Part shown: positions 62,995 to 64,000 of the stretch, in pieces
Numbering within the stretch: the first letter of the stretch is position 1
Layout: every line of letters starts with the position of its first letter
Origin: Streptomyces peucetius
GTDB taxonomy: Bacteria; Actinomycetota; Actinomycetes; Streptomycetales; Streptomycetaceae
Assembly: GCF_025854275.1 (NCBI RefSeq)
Contig: NZ_CP107567.1
Coordinates: 3,410,001-3,474,000, forward strand
Reading direction: 5' to 3'
Length of the DNA stretch: 64,000 bases
Position numbers and translations under genes: made by a program
Notes under the pieces: model-generated
Databases searched by the model: none
Told to the model about the DNA's origin: nothing
The model's input: only the letters and a program-made list of their open reading frames with translations

Positions 62995-64000
62995 CTAATT
63001 CGCCCCGTTGAGCTTGTGCTCGGCGGGGCGAAGTGCTGTCAGGTGGGAGGTGCGGGTTCGGGCTCGGGGCCTGTTGGTGCTCCAGGCGTCCATGCGTGCG
63101 AGGTTGATCGCGGTCGCGGTGAGTTGGTGCTGGAGCCGGGTCTTGGCGAGCCCGTGGTAGCGGCATTGGCGCAGGCCGGTGACTCGGACGGCGTGGGAGA
63201 TGGTGCCCTCGATGCCGTTGCGGGCCGCGTAGCGTTCCCGCCACTCGGGGGTTCCCTCTGCGGCGCGGGCCTGCCGGATTGCTTCGTGTTCGGCGCGGGG
63301 CCGGAGCGTGATCTCCCGGTGGGGCCGGGTGGTTGAGTTGATGCACTGGGGCCGGGAGGGGCAGGAGCGGCAGTCCTTGGGTGAGAACTGGATCCGGATG
63401 ACAGGGGTGCCGCGGTGCGAGAGCGCGTCACGCCACTGGCTGGTGGTCATGCCGTTCGGGCAGGTCACGGTCTTGTTGTCCCAGTCCACGGTGAACGCAT
63501 CCTGCCCGTAGGGTCCGGCGGCCTGGGCGGTGGTGTTGCCTGCGATGGGGCCGGTCAGGGTGACGTCGTGCCGGGTCTGGGCGGTGACGATGCGGGGACC
63601 GTCGAGGTAGCCCGCGTCCAGCAGGTGTTCGCCGGGCAACAGGTCTTTGTCGGCGAGACTGTCGTGGACGGTGTCGGTGGCCTTGATGTCGGGGACGGTG
63701 GCGTCGCTGGTCAGCACGTTCGTGATCAGGTGAACAGTGTCCGGGTCGCAGGTCTCGGTGAGATGGACTTTGAACCCGTCCCATTTGATGTCGCGCTTCA
63801 CGCTCGCGCGGGCCTCGGTGTCATAGGGACTGACCAGGCGCAAAGCGCCCGGCGGGCACTCTTTTGGGTCCCGCCACCTCACCTCGCCCTCCATGTCGAC
63901 CGCGTACTGCTGCACCCACGCGCGACGCAGAATCTGGACGGCGGGCAGCTCGCGCAGCCAGCAGGGCGCGTGAGCGGCGTGCACGTTGGTGAGCAGGCGC
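62995..64000 (-). mobile_element. IS1182-like transposase, C-terminal part (5' end outside window)
   Basis: The frame is open to the right edge and at least 335 residues are visible. Features of the IS1182 family of DDE transposases are the DMEGEVRWRDPKECPPGALRLVSPYDTEARASVKRD block, WDGFKVHLTETCD, LLDAGYLDGPRIV (second catalytic Asp region), the Cys-rich CPNGMTT, and the RNGIEGTISHAVRVTGLRQCRYHGLAKTRLQHQ segment with the conserved Glu. No frameshift or stop is seen in the visible part, so the element may be active. A matching inverted repeat cannot be checked without sequence beyond 64000. Confidence 0.9.

Noticed and set aside
62530..63336. A 268-codon plus-strand frame overlapping the transposase
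   Set aside because: It is antisense to the IS1182-like gene for part of its length and otherwise lies in hairpin-rich non-coding DNA, with no recognisable domain.

Overview
The window is GC-rich actinobacterial DNA, almost certainly from a Streptomyces chromosome. The evidence is very high third-position GC, many GTG starts, long runs of 4-bp ATGA/GTGA gene overlaps, a complete conservon with two cytochromes P450, an AfsR-type regulator with an AfsS-like repeat peptide, and a trypsin/trypco2 pair. I found no rRNA, tRNA or CRISPR array. Several very long open frames antisense to real genes are composition artefacts and were left out.

Layout. (1) 1-3.3 kb: the 3' part of an AfsR-type SARP/NB-ARC/TPR regulator, then a 77-residue repeat peptide resembling AfsS behind a SARP-type direct repeat, closed by a strong hairpin. 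(2) 3.5-8.8 kb: a conservon of six translationally coupled genes: sensor-like ATPase, Roadblock protein, DUF742 protein, Ras-like GTPase, CYP157-like and CYP154-like P450. (3) 8.8-41.1 kb: a large acyl-CoA catabolic region with two AMP-forming CoA ligases, one ADP-forming CoA ligase, two thiolase-fold Ltp proteins and two DUF35 partners, three acyl-CoA dehydrogenases, two crotonase-fold enzymes, a flavin reductase, a flavin monooxygenase, an F420-type reductase, DoxX, SDR, alcohol dehydrogenase, cyclase and amidohydrolase. Eleven copies of the palindrome CTGAC-N5-GTCAG sit at its promoters, one across the start codon of a TetR gene (13.5-14.2 kb). This looks like one regulon, with the TetR protein as the likely repressor. 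Unrelated genes (secreted protein, VOC protein, AfsK-like kinase, small membrane protein) lie between 12.8 and 19.3 kb.

(4) 41.2-44.7 kb: signalling genes, namely a four-EF-hand protein, a STAS antagonist, and an ECF sigma factor coupled to a zinc-finger anti-sigma protein with a fused isomerase-like domain. (5) 44.7-51.6 kb: a trypco2 protein divergent from a 1252-residue trypsin/PknG-like kinase/TPR fusion, followed by a membrane protein and a solute-binding lipoprotein. This is a candidate signalling or conflict module. (6) 51.6-62.4 kb: ordinary chromosome: purU, a conserved hypothetical, a branched-chain-type binding lipoprotein, a proline-rich membrane protein, an XRE/TPR regulator, a degenerate primase-like protein, an ABC exporter and an alpha/beta hydrolase lacking its nucleophile. 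(7) 63-64 kb: an IS1182-like transposase running off the right edge.

How the parts fit: the catabolic region appears to activate a bulky carboxylic acid as a CoA thioester, dehydrogenate and hydrate it, and split carbon-carbon bonds by the Ltp/DUF35 retro-aldol route known from actinobacterial sterol side-chain breakdown. No steroid ring-opening genes are present, so the substrate is open. Function calls come from reading motifs in translated sequence. No database search was run.
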